Origin: Acidimicrobiaceae bacterium | GTDB taxonomy: Bacteria > Actinomycetota > Acidimicrobiia > Acidimicrobiales > UBA8190 | Direction: 5' to 3' | Assembly: GCA_003151475.1 (NCBI GenBank) | Contig: PLXQ01000033.1 | Span: 46,818 to 110,817, forward strand | Length of the DNA stretch: 64,000 nt | Shown here: positions 42,264-51,708 of the stretch, piece after piece | How positions within the stretch are numbered: the first letter of the stretch is position 1 | Layout of the letters: each line of letters begins with the position of its first letter | Position numbers and translations under genes: made by a program | Notes under the pieces: model-generated | What the model was told of the DNA's origin: nothing | Database searches by the model: none | What the model saw: only the letters and a program-made list of their open reading frames with translations

Positions 42264-43136
42264 GTGCCCCCTGTGTCGGTTAATCCCTGGCTCGGGCGCC
42301 GGGTCATTTCGTACGCTCATCAAGGTGGCGCCTGGGAGGCGCCGTCATCGACGCTCTTCGCCATCCGGCGCGCCCTGCACCTCGGCGCCACGGGCATCGA
42401 GCTCGATGTCCATGCCACGGCCGACGGGCATCTCGTGGTGTGCCACGACGGGACCGTCGACCGGACGACCAACGGGCAAGGTGCCATCCACAGCCTCACG
42501 CTGGCCGCGGTCCGTGCCCTCGACAACGCCTACTGGTTCGCCCCCGGTGCCGACGTCAGCCCCGGACTCGAGCCCGACGCCTATCTGTACCGGGGGCAGG
42601 CACCGCAGGATCGGGAGTTCGGTATCGCAACGCTCGACGAGGTGCTGACGGTTCTCGATGAGCATCCGGCGGTGGCCGTCAACCTCGACATCAAGGCCAC
42701 CGCGCCCGTCGTCGAGCCCTACGAGGAGCGTCTGGCCGACGCTCTCGCCGGCCACAGTTACCGCGACCGGATCATCGTGGCCTCATTTCTCGATGTCGCC
42801 TCGGAGGCGTTCGCCCGCTTCGCCCCGGAGATCGCCACCTCGGCCGGGACGCTGGCCGTGGCCGGCTTCTGGCGGGCGCTGAACCAGGGTGAGGAACCTC
42901 CGGCCATGAGACACGTGGCCCTGCAGGTGCCCGCCGTCTACGGGGAGCAGGTCCTGGTCGACGAGGGGTTCGTCGAAGTGGCCCACAGCCAGGGCCTGGC
43001 CGTCCACGTGTGGACCATCAACGACGAGAAAGAGATGGTCCGGCTGCTCGATCTGGGCGTCGACGGGATCATCTCGGACGTGCCCACCACCGTGGTGGAG
43101 CTTCTCGAGCAGCGCGACGCCGCCTGGCGTCTGTGA
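42264..43136 (+). CDS. glycerophosphodiester phosphodiesterase
   Basis: The 290-residue cytosolic enzyme starts at a GTG (42264). The GDPD core is intact: AHQGGAWEAPSSTLFAIRRAL, in which the catalytic His and Glu-bearing helix are as expected, GIELDVHATADGHLVVCHDGTVDRTTNG with the metal-binding Glu-Leu-Asp and the second catalytic His, and NLDIKA later in the barrel. It ends VHVWTINDEKEMVRLLDLGVDGIISDVPTTV, the standard C-terminus. It hydrolyses glycerophosphodiesters to glycerol-3-phosphate and an alcohol. Nothing unusual besides the very short upstream gap. Confidence 0.93.
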   Translation: MPPVSVNPWLGRRVISYAHQGGAWEAPSSTLFAIRRALHLGATGIELDVHATADGHLVVCHDGTVDRTTNGQGAIHSLTLAAVRALDNAYWFAPGADVSPGLEPDAYLYRGQAPQDREFGIATLDEVLTVLDEHPAVAVNLDIKATAPVVEPYEERLADALAGHSYRDRIIVASFLDVASEAFARFAPEIATSAGTLAVAGFWRALNQGEEPPAMRHVALQVPAVYGEQVLVDEGFVEVAHSQGLAVHVWTINDEKEMVRLLDLGVDGIISDVPTTVVELLEQRDAAWRL

Positions 43137-43149
43137 GAGCGGACGACGC

Positions 43150-43233
43150 CTAGCCGCGACCGGCGTTGGGTCGCTTGCCGTGGTTGGCCTTCTTCTTGGC
43201 GCGGATCTTCAGCTTGTTGGTCCGTTTCGACAT
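43150..43233 (-). CDS. 50S ribosomal protein bL37-like mini-protein
   Basis: A 27-codon minus-strand frame from ATG 43233 to TAG 43150 encodes MSKRTNKLKIRAKKKANHGK then RPNAGRG. The basic composition and the ANHGKRPNA core match, from memory, bL37, the 23-25-residue protein found in the mycobacterial 50S subunit. It is too short for standard gene callers and lies alone between the glycerophosphodiesterase and ychF. A Shine-Dalgarno is not obvious (GAGC upstream), so initiation may be leaderless or use a distant start. Family assignment is by recalled sequence pattern only. Confidence 0.6.
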   Translation of the reverse strand: MSKRTNKLKIRAKKKANHGKRPNAGRG

Positions 43234-43318
43234 AGCTCACCAGGCTACAGCGCTCCCGACCGGATCCGCTACCGCCGCTGGAGGAGGGCGCGACGGGGGC
43301 GAGTAGCGTTACCCGCCG

Positions 43319-44395
43319 ATGGAGCGTCTTGGTCTGGTGGGTCTGCCCAATGCCGGCAAGACGTCGTTGTTCAATGCCCTGACCGGAGCGAGCGCGGCGG
43401 TGGCTCCCCATCCCTTCACCACCACCGAGTCGTCGGTCTCCATCGCCCCTCTTCCTGATCCCCGGCTCGACGCCCTGGCGGCCATGAGCGCCAGCAAGAA
43501 GATCGTCCACGCCGGGATGGAGGTGGTGGACATCGCCGGGCTCGTCCCCGGCGCCTCCACCGGCGAAGGTCTCGGCAACCGGTTCCTGGCCGGGATCCGT
43601 GAAGTGGACGCACTGTGTCTGGTGCTGCGGGCCTTTGTCAGCGACGAAGCCCCCGGCGACACCGATCCCGTCGATGCACTGGCCACCTTGGAGCTCGAGC
43701 TGGTGCTGGCCGACATGGGCACCATCGAGTCCCAGATCGACAAGCGCCGCAAGGCGGCGCGGATCGACAAGAGCCTCACTGCCGAGGTCTCGGCCATGGA
43801 GGCGGCCCTCGAGGTTCTCTCCGGGGGTGTGCCCCTGTACCGATCGGGGTTCGATGCCGAGAAGAGGGCGTTGTTGCGAAACTTCTTCCTCTTGACCGAC
43901 AAGTCGGTGCTGGCCGTCGTGAACCTCGGTGAGGACCAGTTGGAAAAGGCCGACACCGTGGTCGGTCCCGTGGTCGAAGCGCTCGGCGGCCACGGCGAGG
44001 TGCTCGGTGTCTGCGTGCAACTGGAAGCAGAGACGGCGCAACTTCCCTTGGACCAGCGCACCGAACTGCTCGAGGGACTCGGCCTGGGCGAAGGTGCGCT
44101 CCCGCGGGTGGCGCGCGGTGCGTACCACCTGCTCGGTCGGCGGACCTTCCTCACCACGGGGGACAAGGAGTCGCGGGCATGGAGCTTCCGGGCCGGTGCC
44201 ACGGCACCGGAATGCGCCGGCGTCATTCATTCCGATCTGCAGAGGGGGTTCATCCGGGCCGAGGTCATCCACTGGGACGAGCTCCTCGAGCTCGGTTCCT
44301 GGGCCAAAGCCAAGGCGGCGGGACGGATCCGCCTCGAAGGCAAGGACTACCACGTGGCCGACGGCGACGTGCTCGAGATCCGGTTCAACGTCTGA
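43319..44395 (+). CDS. ychF: YchF/OLA1-type ATPase
   Basis: The 358-residue P-loop protein begins with the G1 loop GLPNAGKTSLFNALT. G3 is DIAGLVPGAS with the HHWHS-like region replaced by short residues, and the nucleotide-specificity loop is NLGE, consistent with the ATP preference known for YchF/OLA1. A coiled-coil insert (DKRRKAARIDKSLTAEVSAMEAALEVL) lies between about 140 and 185. The C-terminal TGS domain holds TFLTTGDKESRAWSFRAGATAPECAGVIHSDLQRGFIRAEV. The protein binds ribosomes and has roles in stress response; length is typical. Start ATG at 43319. Confidence 0.95.
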   Translation: MERLGLVGLPNAGKTSLFNALTGASAAVAPHPFTTTESSVSIAPLPDPRLDALAAMSASKKIVHAGMEVVDIAGLVPGASTGEGLGNRFLAGIREVDALCLVLRAFVSDEAPGDTDPVDALATLELELVLADMGTIESQIDKRRKAARIDKSLTAEVSAMEAALEVLSGGVPLYRSGFDAEKRALLRNFFLLTDKSVLAVVNLGEDQLEKADTVVGPVVEALGGHGEVLGVCVQLEAETAQLPLDQRTELLEGLGLGEGALPRVARGAYHLLGRRTFLTTGDKESRAWSFRAGATAPECAGVIHSDLQRGFIRAEVIHWDELLELGSWAKAKAAGRIRLEGKDYHVADGDVLEIRFNV

Positions 44396-44439
44396 GAACG
44401 GTGGACCGACCGTGACGGCGATGACGTGGCCTGTGGACG

Positions 44440-44775
44440 ATGTGGCTGTTGCGTGACGGCGAGGTGCTCGCCGCGGCCGAAATGGCCGATTCGCTGTTGT
44501 CGCGTAACCGGGGACTGATCGGAAAACAGGGCTACGAGGGTGCTTTTCTGATCCCCCACACGAGCGGCGCCCTGCACGCGTTCGGTATGCGCTTCGCCCT
44601 CGATGTCGCCTTCCTCGACAAGGACCTGACCGTGGTCGATACCGTGCACCTTTCCCCCTGGCGCTTCACCCGGCCCCGGCGGCGGTGCCGCACCGTGCTC
44701 GAAGCGCAGTCCGGGGCCTTCGAGCGTTGGCGACTGCGCCCCGGTGACCGCCTCGAATTGCACGACACCAGGTGA
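44440..44775 (+). CDS. DUF192 family protein
   Basis: This 111-residue protein matches DUF192: MWLLRDGEVLAAAEMADSLLSRNRGLIGKQGYEGAFLIPHTSGALHAFGMRFALDVAFLDKDLTVVDTVHLSPWR, with the typical 'xRxRGLxG' and 'MRFxxDVAFLD' segments. Function is unknown; homologues are small single-domain proteins without signal here. It overlaps rsmI by four bases (GTGA) and is therefore part of the rsmI transcript. An upstream GTG at 44413 is also in frame but unlikely. Confidence 0.85.
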   Translation: MWLLRDGEVLAAAEMADSLLSRNRGLIGKQGYEGAFLIPHTSGALHAFGMRFALDVAFLDKDLTVVDTVHLSPWRFTRPRRRCRTVLEAQSGAFERWRLRPGDRLELHDTR

Positions 44776-45665
44776 CAGAACCCGACGCCTCCGTCGACGT
44801 TCGAGCGGCGAAGGACGGTCGCCTGGTGATCGTGTCGACCCCCATCGGCAACCTCGGTGATCTGTCACCGCGGGCGGTTTCGGTGTTGAGCAGCGCCGAT
44901 CTGCTGTGTTGCGAAGACACGCGCCGTACGCGAGCGCTGCTCACCCACGCCGGCATCAGCGGCCGTCGGTTGCTCTCGGTGCACGCCCGCAACGAGGAGG
45001 CGCGCCTGCCCGAAGTGCTCGGCCATCTGGCCGCCGGCAAGACGGTGGCCGTCGTGAGCGATGCCGGGACGCCGGGTGTCTCGGACCCCGGCGCCCGCCT
45101 GGTGGCGGCGGCGGCCGCCGCCGGAGCCGAGGTGACGGTGGTGCCCGGTCCGAGCGCCGTGGTGGCGGCTCTGGTGGTGAGCGGGCTGCCGACGGCCCGC
45201 TTCTGCTTCGAGGGGTTCCTCGCCCGGCGCGGGAGCGACCGGCGCCGCCGGCTCGAGGCCATGGCCACCGAGGAGCGCACGTCGGTGATCTACGAGGCCC
45301 CCGGTCGGCTGGCCGCCACCTTGGGCGACCTGGCCGACTTCTGCGGGGCGCAACGCGCCGTCGTCGTGGCCCGCGAGCTGACCAAGCTCCACGAGGAGGT
45401 GTGGCGCGGGACCCTGGCCGAGGCGGTGGCCGAGTTCGCCCCCCGGGAGGTGCGCGGTGAGGTGGTTGTGGTCCTGGCCGGGGCCTCTCCGGCGCCGCCC
45501 GCCGAGGCCGCCGACGTGGTGGCCGCTCTGCGGCGCCACGTGGACGGCGGCGCCAGTTGGCGAGACGCCGCCAGTGCGGTGGCGGCCGAACTGGGGGTGG
45601 CACGGCGCGGCGTCTACGAGCAAGCTCTGGCCATGCGGCGAGAGGACGAGGATCCCCTGTCGTAG
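44772..45665 (+). CDS. rsmI: 16S rRNA 2'-O-methyltransferase RsmI
   Basis: The 297-residue SAM enzyme of the SPOUT-unrelated TP_methylase (Cobalamin-precorrin) fold has all RsmI marks: GRLVIVSTPIGNLGDLSPRAVSVLSSADLLCCEDTRRTRALL at the start, GKTVAVVSDAGTPGVSDPGARLVAAAAAAGAEVTVVPGPSAVVAALVVSGLPTARFCFEGFLAR, and TSVIYEAPGRLAATLGDL with REVRGEVVVVLAG near the end. It methylates C1402 (2'-O) of 16S rRNA. It is translationally coupled to the DUF192 gene through GTGA. The C-terminal 45 residues form a small helical subdomain. Confidence 0.95.
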   Translation: MTEPDASVDVRAAKDGRLVIVSTPIGNLGDLSPRAVSVLSSADLLCCEDTRRTRALLTHAGISGRRLLSVHARNEEARLPEVLGHLAAGKTVAVVSDAGTPGVSDPGARLVAAAAAAGAEVTVVPGPSAVVAALVVSGLPTARFCFEGFLARRGSDRRRRLEAMATEERTSVIYEAPGRLAATLGDLADFCGAQRAVVVARELTKLHEEVWRGTLAEAVAEFAPREVRGEVVVVLAGASPAPPAEAADVVAALRRHVDGGASWRDAASAVAAELGVARRGVYEQALAMRREDEDPLS

Positions 45666-45737
45666 GCCCTTTTCTTCGGGGAAGGCCAGGAGGCTTTCGG
45701 GGAATGCCACGAGACGCAGGACGGTTTCAATTGAGGC

Positions 45738-45771
45738 GGTCAGCGGGCGGGCGCCAAGGCCCCCGCTGACC
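45738..45771 (+). terminator. strong hairpin between rsmI and msrA
   Basis: GGTCAGCGGG (45738-45747) pairs perfectly with CCCGCTGACC (45762-45771) around a 14-base loop. No T-run follows; instead the msrA Shine-Dalgarno (AAAGGAG at 45779-45785) and ATG come right after. It may be a rho-independent-like terminator without a U-tract, as is common in high-GC actinobacteria, or a hairpin affecting msrA translation. Confidence 0.55.
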
Positions 45772-45791
45772 CGCTTCGAAAGGAGCATCCC

Positions 45792-46331
45792 ATGTCGCTG
45801 TTCGGTCGTGACACCGGCCAGGCCCCCGCGGTGGAACCCGGTGACGCCCCCGAAGGGTTGGCTTTCGCCACCTTCGCGGCGGGATGTTTCTGGGGCGTGG
45901 AGGAGTTCTTCCTCGCCATTCCGGGCGTCGTCGACGCCGTCTCGGGCTACACGGGAGGGTCCAAGGACGCCCCCAGCTATGCGCAGGTGTGTTCGGGCCG
46001 GACGGGCCACGCCGAGGCGGTGCTCGTGACGTTCGACCCCAAGGTCATCTCCTACGAGCAGCTGCTGGAGGAGTTCTGGCGGCACCACGACCCCACCACG
46101 GCGAACCGTCAGGGACCCGACGTCGGTACCCAGTACCGCTCGGCCGTCTTCGTCCACGACGCCGAGCAGGAGCGGGTGGCTGAGGAATCAATTCAGAAGC
46201 ACCAGGAGCGGTTCTCCCGGCCCATCGTGACCGAGGTGACCAAGGCATCGACCTTCTGGCCGGCCGAGGCGTACCACCAGCGCTATGTCGAGCGCACCGG
46301 GCACGGGGCGTGCCACGTCGCCAATTGGTAG
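45792..46331 (+). CDS. msrA: peptide methionine-(S)-S-oxide reductase
   Basis: The 179-residue protein carries the MsrA signature GCFWGVEEFFLAIPGVVDAVSGYTGG with the catalytic Cys of GCFWG near residue 32, and YAQVCSGRTGHAEAVLVTFDPKVISYEQLLEEFWRHHDPTTANRQGPDVGTQYRSAVF, the typical second half. The C-terminal Cys (ACHVANW) may act as resolving cysteine. It reduces methionine sulfoxide in proteins using thioredoxin. The start ATG (45792) has AAAGGAG at ideal spacing. It follows a GC-rich hairpin that may be the end of the rsmI transcript. Confidence 0.95.
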   Translation: MSLFGRDTGQAPAVEPGDAPEGLAFATFAAGCFWGVEEFFLAIPGVVDAVSGYTGGSKDAPSYAQVCSGRTGHAEAVLVTFDPKVISYEQLLEEFWRHHDPTTANRQGPDVGTQYRSAVFVHDAEQERVAEESIQKHQERFSRPIVTEVTKASTFWPAEAYHQRYVERTGHGACHVANW

Positions 46332-46387
46332 GCGGCGCCCGGCGGTGAGTGGTCGGGCCGGGAGGGTGCGGTCGGTACGCTACGGCC

Positions 46388-47889
46388 GTGCCCCCGTTCT
46401 ATGTGACGACGCCCATCTACTACGTGAACGACGTTCCCCATATCGGGCACGCCTACGCCACCGTGATCGCCGACGCCCTGGCCCGCTGGCACCGACTGGC
46501 GGGCGACGACGTCTTCTTTCTCACCGGGACCGATGAGCACGGGGACAAGATCGCCCGGGCCGCCGAGGCCAACGGGGCGAGCCCCCAGGAGTGGGTGGAC
46601 CGCACGTCGCAGCGTTTCGTCGAGGCCTGGGCCCTGCTCAACATCTCGAACGACGACTTCATCCGCACCACCGAGCCCCGGCATCACCGGGCCGTGCAGC
46701 ACTTCCTCCAGAAGATCCACGACAACGGCTACACCGAGCTCGGGGTCTACCAGGGGCTCTACTGCGTCTCGTGTGAGGACTACAAGAAAGAGTCCGACCT
46801 CGTCGACGGCCTGTGCGCCATCCATCTGAGGCCCGTCGAATTGCTTGAGGAGGAGAATTACTTCTTCAAACTGAGTGCCTTCGGCGACCGTTTGCTCCAG
46901 TGGTACGAGGACCACCCCGACGCCATCGTGCCCGCCACCAAGCGCAACGAGGCTCTGGGGATCATCAAGGCCGGCCTGGATGACATCTCCATCACCCGGA
47001 CCTCCACGAAGTGGGGCGTGGAGGTCCCCTGGGACCCGGCCCATGTCTTTTACGTCTGGTACGACGCCCTCATCAACTATCTGACCGCCATCGGCTACGG
47101 CGAAGACAGCGAGCGATTCGAGTACTGGTGGCCGGCCGTGCACCATCTGCTCGGCAAGGACATCATCCGCTTCCACTGTGTCTGGTGGCCCGCCATGTGC
47201 ATGGCCGCCGGCATCGAGCCGCCGGCGCACTTCTTCGTCTCGGGCTGGTTGCTCGTGTCGGGCGAGAAGATGGCCAAGTCGGGTGGGAATCAGGTCACCC
47301 CGGCGGCCATGGTGGCGGAGTACGGGGTGGACGCCTTCCGGTATCACCTCCTGCGCGACACGCCGCTCGGAGCCGACGGCGACTTCTCCTTCGAGGGGGT
47401 GACGGCCCGCTACAACGCCGATCTGGCCAACAACCTCGGCAACCTGGTGGCGCGCGTGTCCACGGTGGTGGGTTCGAAGTGCGGCGGTATCGGTCCGGCG
47501 CCCGATCCGTCGAGCCGGCTGTCAGCGGTGGCGGCCGAGGTCGTGGCCGACACGAGTGCGGCCTGGGAGGCCGGGCAACCGCATCTGGCGCTCGAGGCGA
47601 CGTGGCGGTTGATCCGCGAGACGAACGCCGAGCTCGAGACGTCGGAGCCCTGGAAATCCGAACCTGGTCCCGCCGTCGATGCCGTTCTCGGAAGTGCGCT
47701 CGAGGCCCTGCGGATCGTGGCCCTGCTGGCCTCCCCGGCCATGCCCGCCACCAGTGCCGAGATATGGCGTCGGCTCGGACTGACCGGTGATCCGGCGCAG
47801 TGTCGGGTGCCCGACGACGCGGCGTGGGGCGGCTACGCCGGGGGTCTCACGGTGGAGCGCGGTTCGCCACTGTTCCCCCGACGAAAAGA

Positions 47890-47893
<4 letters not shown>
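46388..47893 (+). CDS. metG: methionyl-tRNA synthetase
   Basis: The 501-residue class I synthetase starts at a GTG (46388) because the signature HIGH (His18-His21 in NDVPHIGHAYATV) should lie near the N-terminus; longer frames upstream are non-coding. KMSKS is present as KMAKS (294-298; GEKMAKSGGNQVTPAAMVAEYG). The zinc-knuckle region (YCVSCEDYKKESDLVDGLCAIHL) is of the single-Cys-pair type. The C-terminal anticodon-binding helices end without a tRNA-binding appendix. It charges tRNA-Met and initiator tRNA. Its stop overlaps the tatD start (ATGA). Confidence 0.95.
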
Positions 47894-48762
<869 letters not shown>

Positions 48763-48825
48763 CCCTGGGTCAGAAGCGGATGGCACGCCGATGCGCTTTG
48801 ATCTCCCGGGCGGGGGAGGACAGCC

Positions 48826-49485
48826 ATGGGAGCCAAGGGTCGAGAGGAAAGGTTTGACCCGGTCCCGGAGATAGATCCCCACGTGGCCCGTGAGCGATCC
48901 GAGGAGGTGGGCTCGGCTCTCTCTGATGAGGCGACCAGGGTCGAAGCGAGCTTCCGGTCCATTTTCGAAAACCGGTACGGCGCCATCCACCTGTATGTCC
49001 TCAGGCGGCTCGGATCGTCCAATCAGGATGCCCTCGACGTCACGGCCCAGGTGTTCGCCGTGGCCTGGAAGCGGTTCGATCAGGTTCCCGAGCCACCGAA
49101 CGATCTTCCCTGGCTCTACGCAGTGGCCCGCAAGATCGTGAGTCGACACCGACGGACCGAGCAACGTCGTCAGCGCCTGCACGACCGCCTGACGAGCGAA
49201 GCCCTGGTATCGGGCCAGCCCTCTCATCCAACCGATACCGAGGGCGTGCGTGTGCGCGCCGCCATGGACCGCTTGCGGGCGAAGGATCAAGAAGTGCTCA
49301 GGCTGGTGCTCTGGGAACAGCTCAGCCATGCCCATGCCGGGGAGGTCCTCGGCTGCTCCGCCAATGCGGTGGCTATTCGACTGCATAAGGCCCGGCAGAG
49401 GCTCCGCGTGGAGCTGACCCTCGAACCGGCTCCCGGTGGCGCCGACCCGGCGGTCACCGACGTCGCGTTCCCGGAAGGACATTGA
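48826..49485 (+). CDS. ECF-type RNA polymerase sigma factor
   Basis: This 219-residue protein starts at the ATG (48826) after GGGGGAGGA. Region 2 is FENRYGAIHLYVLRRLGSSNQDALDVTAQVFAVAWKRFDQVPEPPNDLPWLYAVARKIVSRHRR, and region 4 is MDRLRAKDQEVLRLVLWEQLSHAHAGEVLGCSANAVAIRLHKARQRLR, both typical of ECF sigma factors. It has no recognisable anti-sigma gene, but the next gene, starting one base after its stop, encodes a membrane protein of a type commonly found beside such sigmas. The pair is inserted between tatD and the cell-wall gene. Confidence 0.93.
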   Translation: MGAKGREERFDPVPEIDPHVARERSEEVGSALSDEATRVEASFRSIFENRYGAIHLYVLRRLGSSNQDALDVTAQVFAVAWKRFDQVPEPPNDLPWLYAVARKIVSRHRRTEQRRQRLHDRLTSEALVSGQPSHPTDTEGVRVRAAMDRLRAKDQEVLRLVLWEQLSHAHAGEVLGCSANAVAIRLHKARQRLRVELTLEPAPGGADPAVTDVAFPEGH

Positions 49486-49486
49486 G

Positions 49487-50644
49487 ATGGACATCGACAC
49501 CCTCGTGATGAGGGCCGACCCGGCCAAGAACAGAGCACCTCTGCACGGGACGTCGGCCACCGCGCAGTGGACATACGGACAGATCACGCGCGTCGGGGGC
49601 CGTGTCGCCGCGCCCACTCGGCTGACCGTTCCGGTGGCCGCCATCGTTGCCGCCGTCACCGTCACCGTGGTGGCGGCTGTGCTCTTCGTGCACCTGGTAC
49701 CCGCGCTCAACGGACCCCGAGAGTCGGCCACCTCCGTCCTCGATCAGGCCGCCGTCGTGGCTCTCCATCAGCCGGCACAGCAACCCGGGCCGGGGCAGTA
49801 CCTGTACAGCGAGTCGAAGAGCCTGTACCAGATCACCATCTACCAGCGCCGCGCCCCGTCGGACTCGAAGGCGGGGTCGGGTCCCGGTGCCGTCGCCGCC
49901 GCCGCCGCCGGCGCGATTCCCATCCTGGGTACCGTGCAGTATCTGGAGACCGAGCAGTCATGGACCGACTCCCGTGGCGCCGGTCGCAGTCTGCTCACAC
50001 GGGGCGCTCTGCAGTACCCGTCGGTGGCCGACAAGTCGGCCTGGAACTCCGTCGCTGCGGGCCGGCAATTCGCCTCGTCCTTCCAGCAGACGGTGGATGA
50101 TCCGTCGCCCTCGCCCGCCGACGTCTCGGGGCTGTCCACCCATCCGGCGATCCTGAGCCGACAGCTCGCTCGTGGCGCCGACGGCCTCTCCACCCATCCG
50201 GTGGACCATGGTCCTTCGGCCGTTTTCGAACGCGCCGCCCTGCTGCTGGTCGCTCCCAACCGGGCGATGACGCCGGCGCTCGAGTCGGCTCTGTACAAGG
50301 TTCTCGCCCATCAACGCGGTGTCACAGTTCTCGGGACGACGACCGATCACTCCGGTCGCGAAGGGACCGGCATCTCTTCGTCCAGTGCGACGGCGGTGAC
50401 AGAGGTCATCATCGATCCCGACACCGGCGCCGTGCTCGAGAGTCAGTTCCCGGCGCCGATGACGGTGGCAACGCCGCCGACCGGTGAAGCGTCGGTGTCG
50501 TGTCGTGGATGTGCGGGGCGCGTCGGGCCCATCAACGCGCAGGACGTCATCTCCACGGTGACACCGCAGTGGACCGACACCGAGAGCACGGCCATCGTGA
50601 ATTCGTCGCACTCCACGCAACCGGTGCCGGCATCGACACCGTGA
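49487..50644 (+). CDS. membrane-anchored CU044_5270-like sigma-factor partner
   Basis: The 385-residue protein starts at the ATG (49487), with GGAAGGA upstream, one base beyond the sigma stop. It has a cytosolic N-terminal piece of about 45 residues (MDIDTLVMRADPAKNRAPLHG), one membrane helix (LTVPVAAIVAAVTVTVVAAVLFVHLV, about 46-70), and an extracytoplasmic Ser/Thr/Pro-rich domain of about 310 residues with EVIIDPDTGAVLESQF near its end. This is the layout of CU044_5270-like proteins that accompany actinobacterial ECF sigmas. It may act as an anti-sigma or a signal sensor; no conserved anti-sigma zinc motif is seen. Confidence 0.78.
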   Translation: MDIDTLVMRADPAKNRAPLHGTSATAQWTYGQITRVGGRVAAPTRLTVPVAAIVAAVTVTVVAAVLFVHLVPALNGPRESATSVLDQAAVVALHQPAQQPGPGQYLYSESKSLYQITIYQRRAPSDSKAGSGPGAVAAAAAGAIPILGTVQYLETEQSWTDSRGAGRSLLTRGALQYPSVADKSAWNSVAAGRQFASSFQQTVDDPSPSPADVSGLSTHPAILSRQLARGADGLSTHPVDHGPSAVFERAALLLVAPNRAMTPALESALYKVLAHQRGVTVLGTTTDHSGREGTGISSSSATAVTEVIIDPDTGAVLESQFPAPMTVATPPTGEASVSCRGCAGRVGPINAQDVISTVTPQWTDTESTAIVNSSHSTQPVPASTP

Positions 50645-50981
50645 TGACGCGGCGTGAATATCACCACTCCACGACTTGTCAAGTGAGAACGAATGTCGTT
50701 GGCGACGTGGCCATCGGTGCCGATGTTCGCTGATGAGCGCAAGTGTTTCGTGAGTATTTCAATCCTCTGGGTGGTTAATTTCGCCTTCTTCCAGAAGGTT
50801 TTCCACAACCCTTCCATGACCTCCTCGCAGGGGAGGTGGCGGTATTGCCACGCTCTGCATCATGCAGGCGGCCATCTGTTTTCGCGTGTTTCTCTATCTC
50901 GAATTCAGGCAATAGCACCCCTGCGTTTCGACTTGAAGGGGCCGTCCGAGTCCCCTAGCTTCGTCATCAATCCCGACGCAG
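50645..50981 (+). promoter_or_regulatory. leader region upstream of the RlpA-like gene, possible ydaO-type riboswitch
   Basis: This gap upstream of a cell-wall gene is unusually AT-containing at its left side. At its right end (about 50965-51005) the string AATCCCGACGCAGTTGACCT followed by GTCCGCAGAGGAAGG resembles the 3' half of the ydaO/c-di-AMP riboswitch (consensus CCGA-x2-CAGCTAACCT-x-CGC), which in actinobacteria precedes resuscitation-promoting factors and RlpA/NlpC genes. A possible GC-stem lies at 50855-50870. The remaining conserved core (GGGGACCC...GGGTGAA) was not found convincingly. Confidence 0.3.
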
Positions 50982-51671
50982 TTGACCTGTCCGCAGAGGA
51001 AGGGTGGAGTTCTGAGGACACAAAGCGCCGGGGGGCTGCGGCCGACCGTCCGTCTAGGGCTTTGTATCGCTCTAGGGGTGGCACCGCTCCTCCTGCTAGC
51101 GACCCCGGGTCGAGCATCGCCTCGATCGACCGGTGCCCGGCCCTATGCCGCCGGAGCGACCGCCTCTTCGCGCCATGTGGAGCGGGGTGTCGTGGCGCGC
51201 ATGGCTTCGAGTTGGACCGTGCCCATCGCCCTGGCGGCCGACCGTGCGCCGACGACCACCACGAGCACGTCGACCACGACCACGACCACGACGACAACGA
51301 CGGCACCGGCCATCGTCGCCAGCCCGGCGGCGGTGGTGCGCCAAGTCTCCGCCGTGCCCCCGCCGCCGCCCCCCCCCACGACAACGACGACCACGACGAC
51401 AACGACGGTCCCGCCCCCTCCGGTCGTGCAGGACGCGGTGAGCGGTGAGGCGTCGTGGTACGGAGCCCGGACAGGAACGTGCGCCAGTCCTTTTCTGTCC
51501 TTCGGGACGGAGGTGACGGTGACCGACGTGGCCACCGGCGGTTCGATCCGCTGCACCGTCGAGGACCGCCAGGCCAGTAACCCCGGTCGGGTGATCGACC
51601 TCTCGTATGACGCCTTCGCCCAGCTGGCCAGTCCGGCCGTCGGGCTGATCGAGGTCCGTGTGAGCTGGTGA
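50982..51671 (+). CDS. secreted RlpA-like (DPBB) cell-wall protein with Thr/Pro-rich linker
   Basis: The protein is about 229 residues. A hydrophobic signal (LGLCIALGVAPLLLLATPGRAS) precedes a low-complexity linker of Thr runs and Pro runs (about 90-150) and a C-terminal double-psi beta-barrel: SGEASWYGARTGTCASPFLSFGTEVTVTDVATGGSIRCTVEDRQASNPGRVIDLSYDAFAQLA. GxASWYG and RVIDLSYDAFAQL are the RlpA signatures; such domains cleave or bind peptidoglycan. It occupies the locus where actinobacteria normally encode RpfB (tatD - rpfB - ksgA). The TTG start at 50982 is uncertain; a CTG at 51012 has a better ribosome-binding site. Confidence 0.8.
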   Translation: MTCPQRKGGVLRTQSAGGLRPTVRLGLCIALGVAPLLLLATPGRASPRSTGARPYAAGATASSRHVERGVVARMASSWTVPIALAADRAPTTTTSTSTTTTTTTTTTAPAIVASPAAVVRQVSAVPPPPPPPTTTTTTTTTTVPPPPVVQDAVSGEASWYGARTGTCASPFLSFGTEVTVTDVATGGSIRCTVEDRQASNPGRVIDLSYDAFAQLASPAVGLIEVRVSW

Positions 51672-51708
51672 GCTCCCGGTGCCGTCGCCGGGACGGCACC
51701 ATGGTGGG

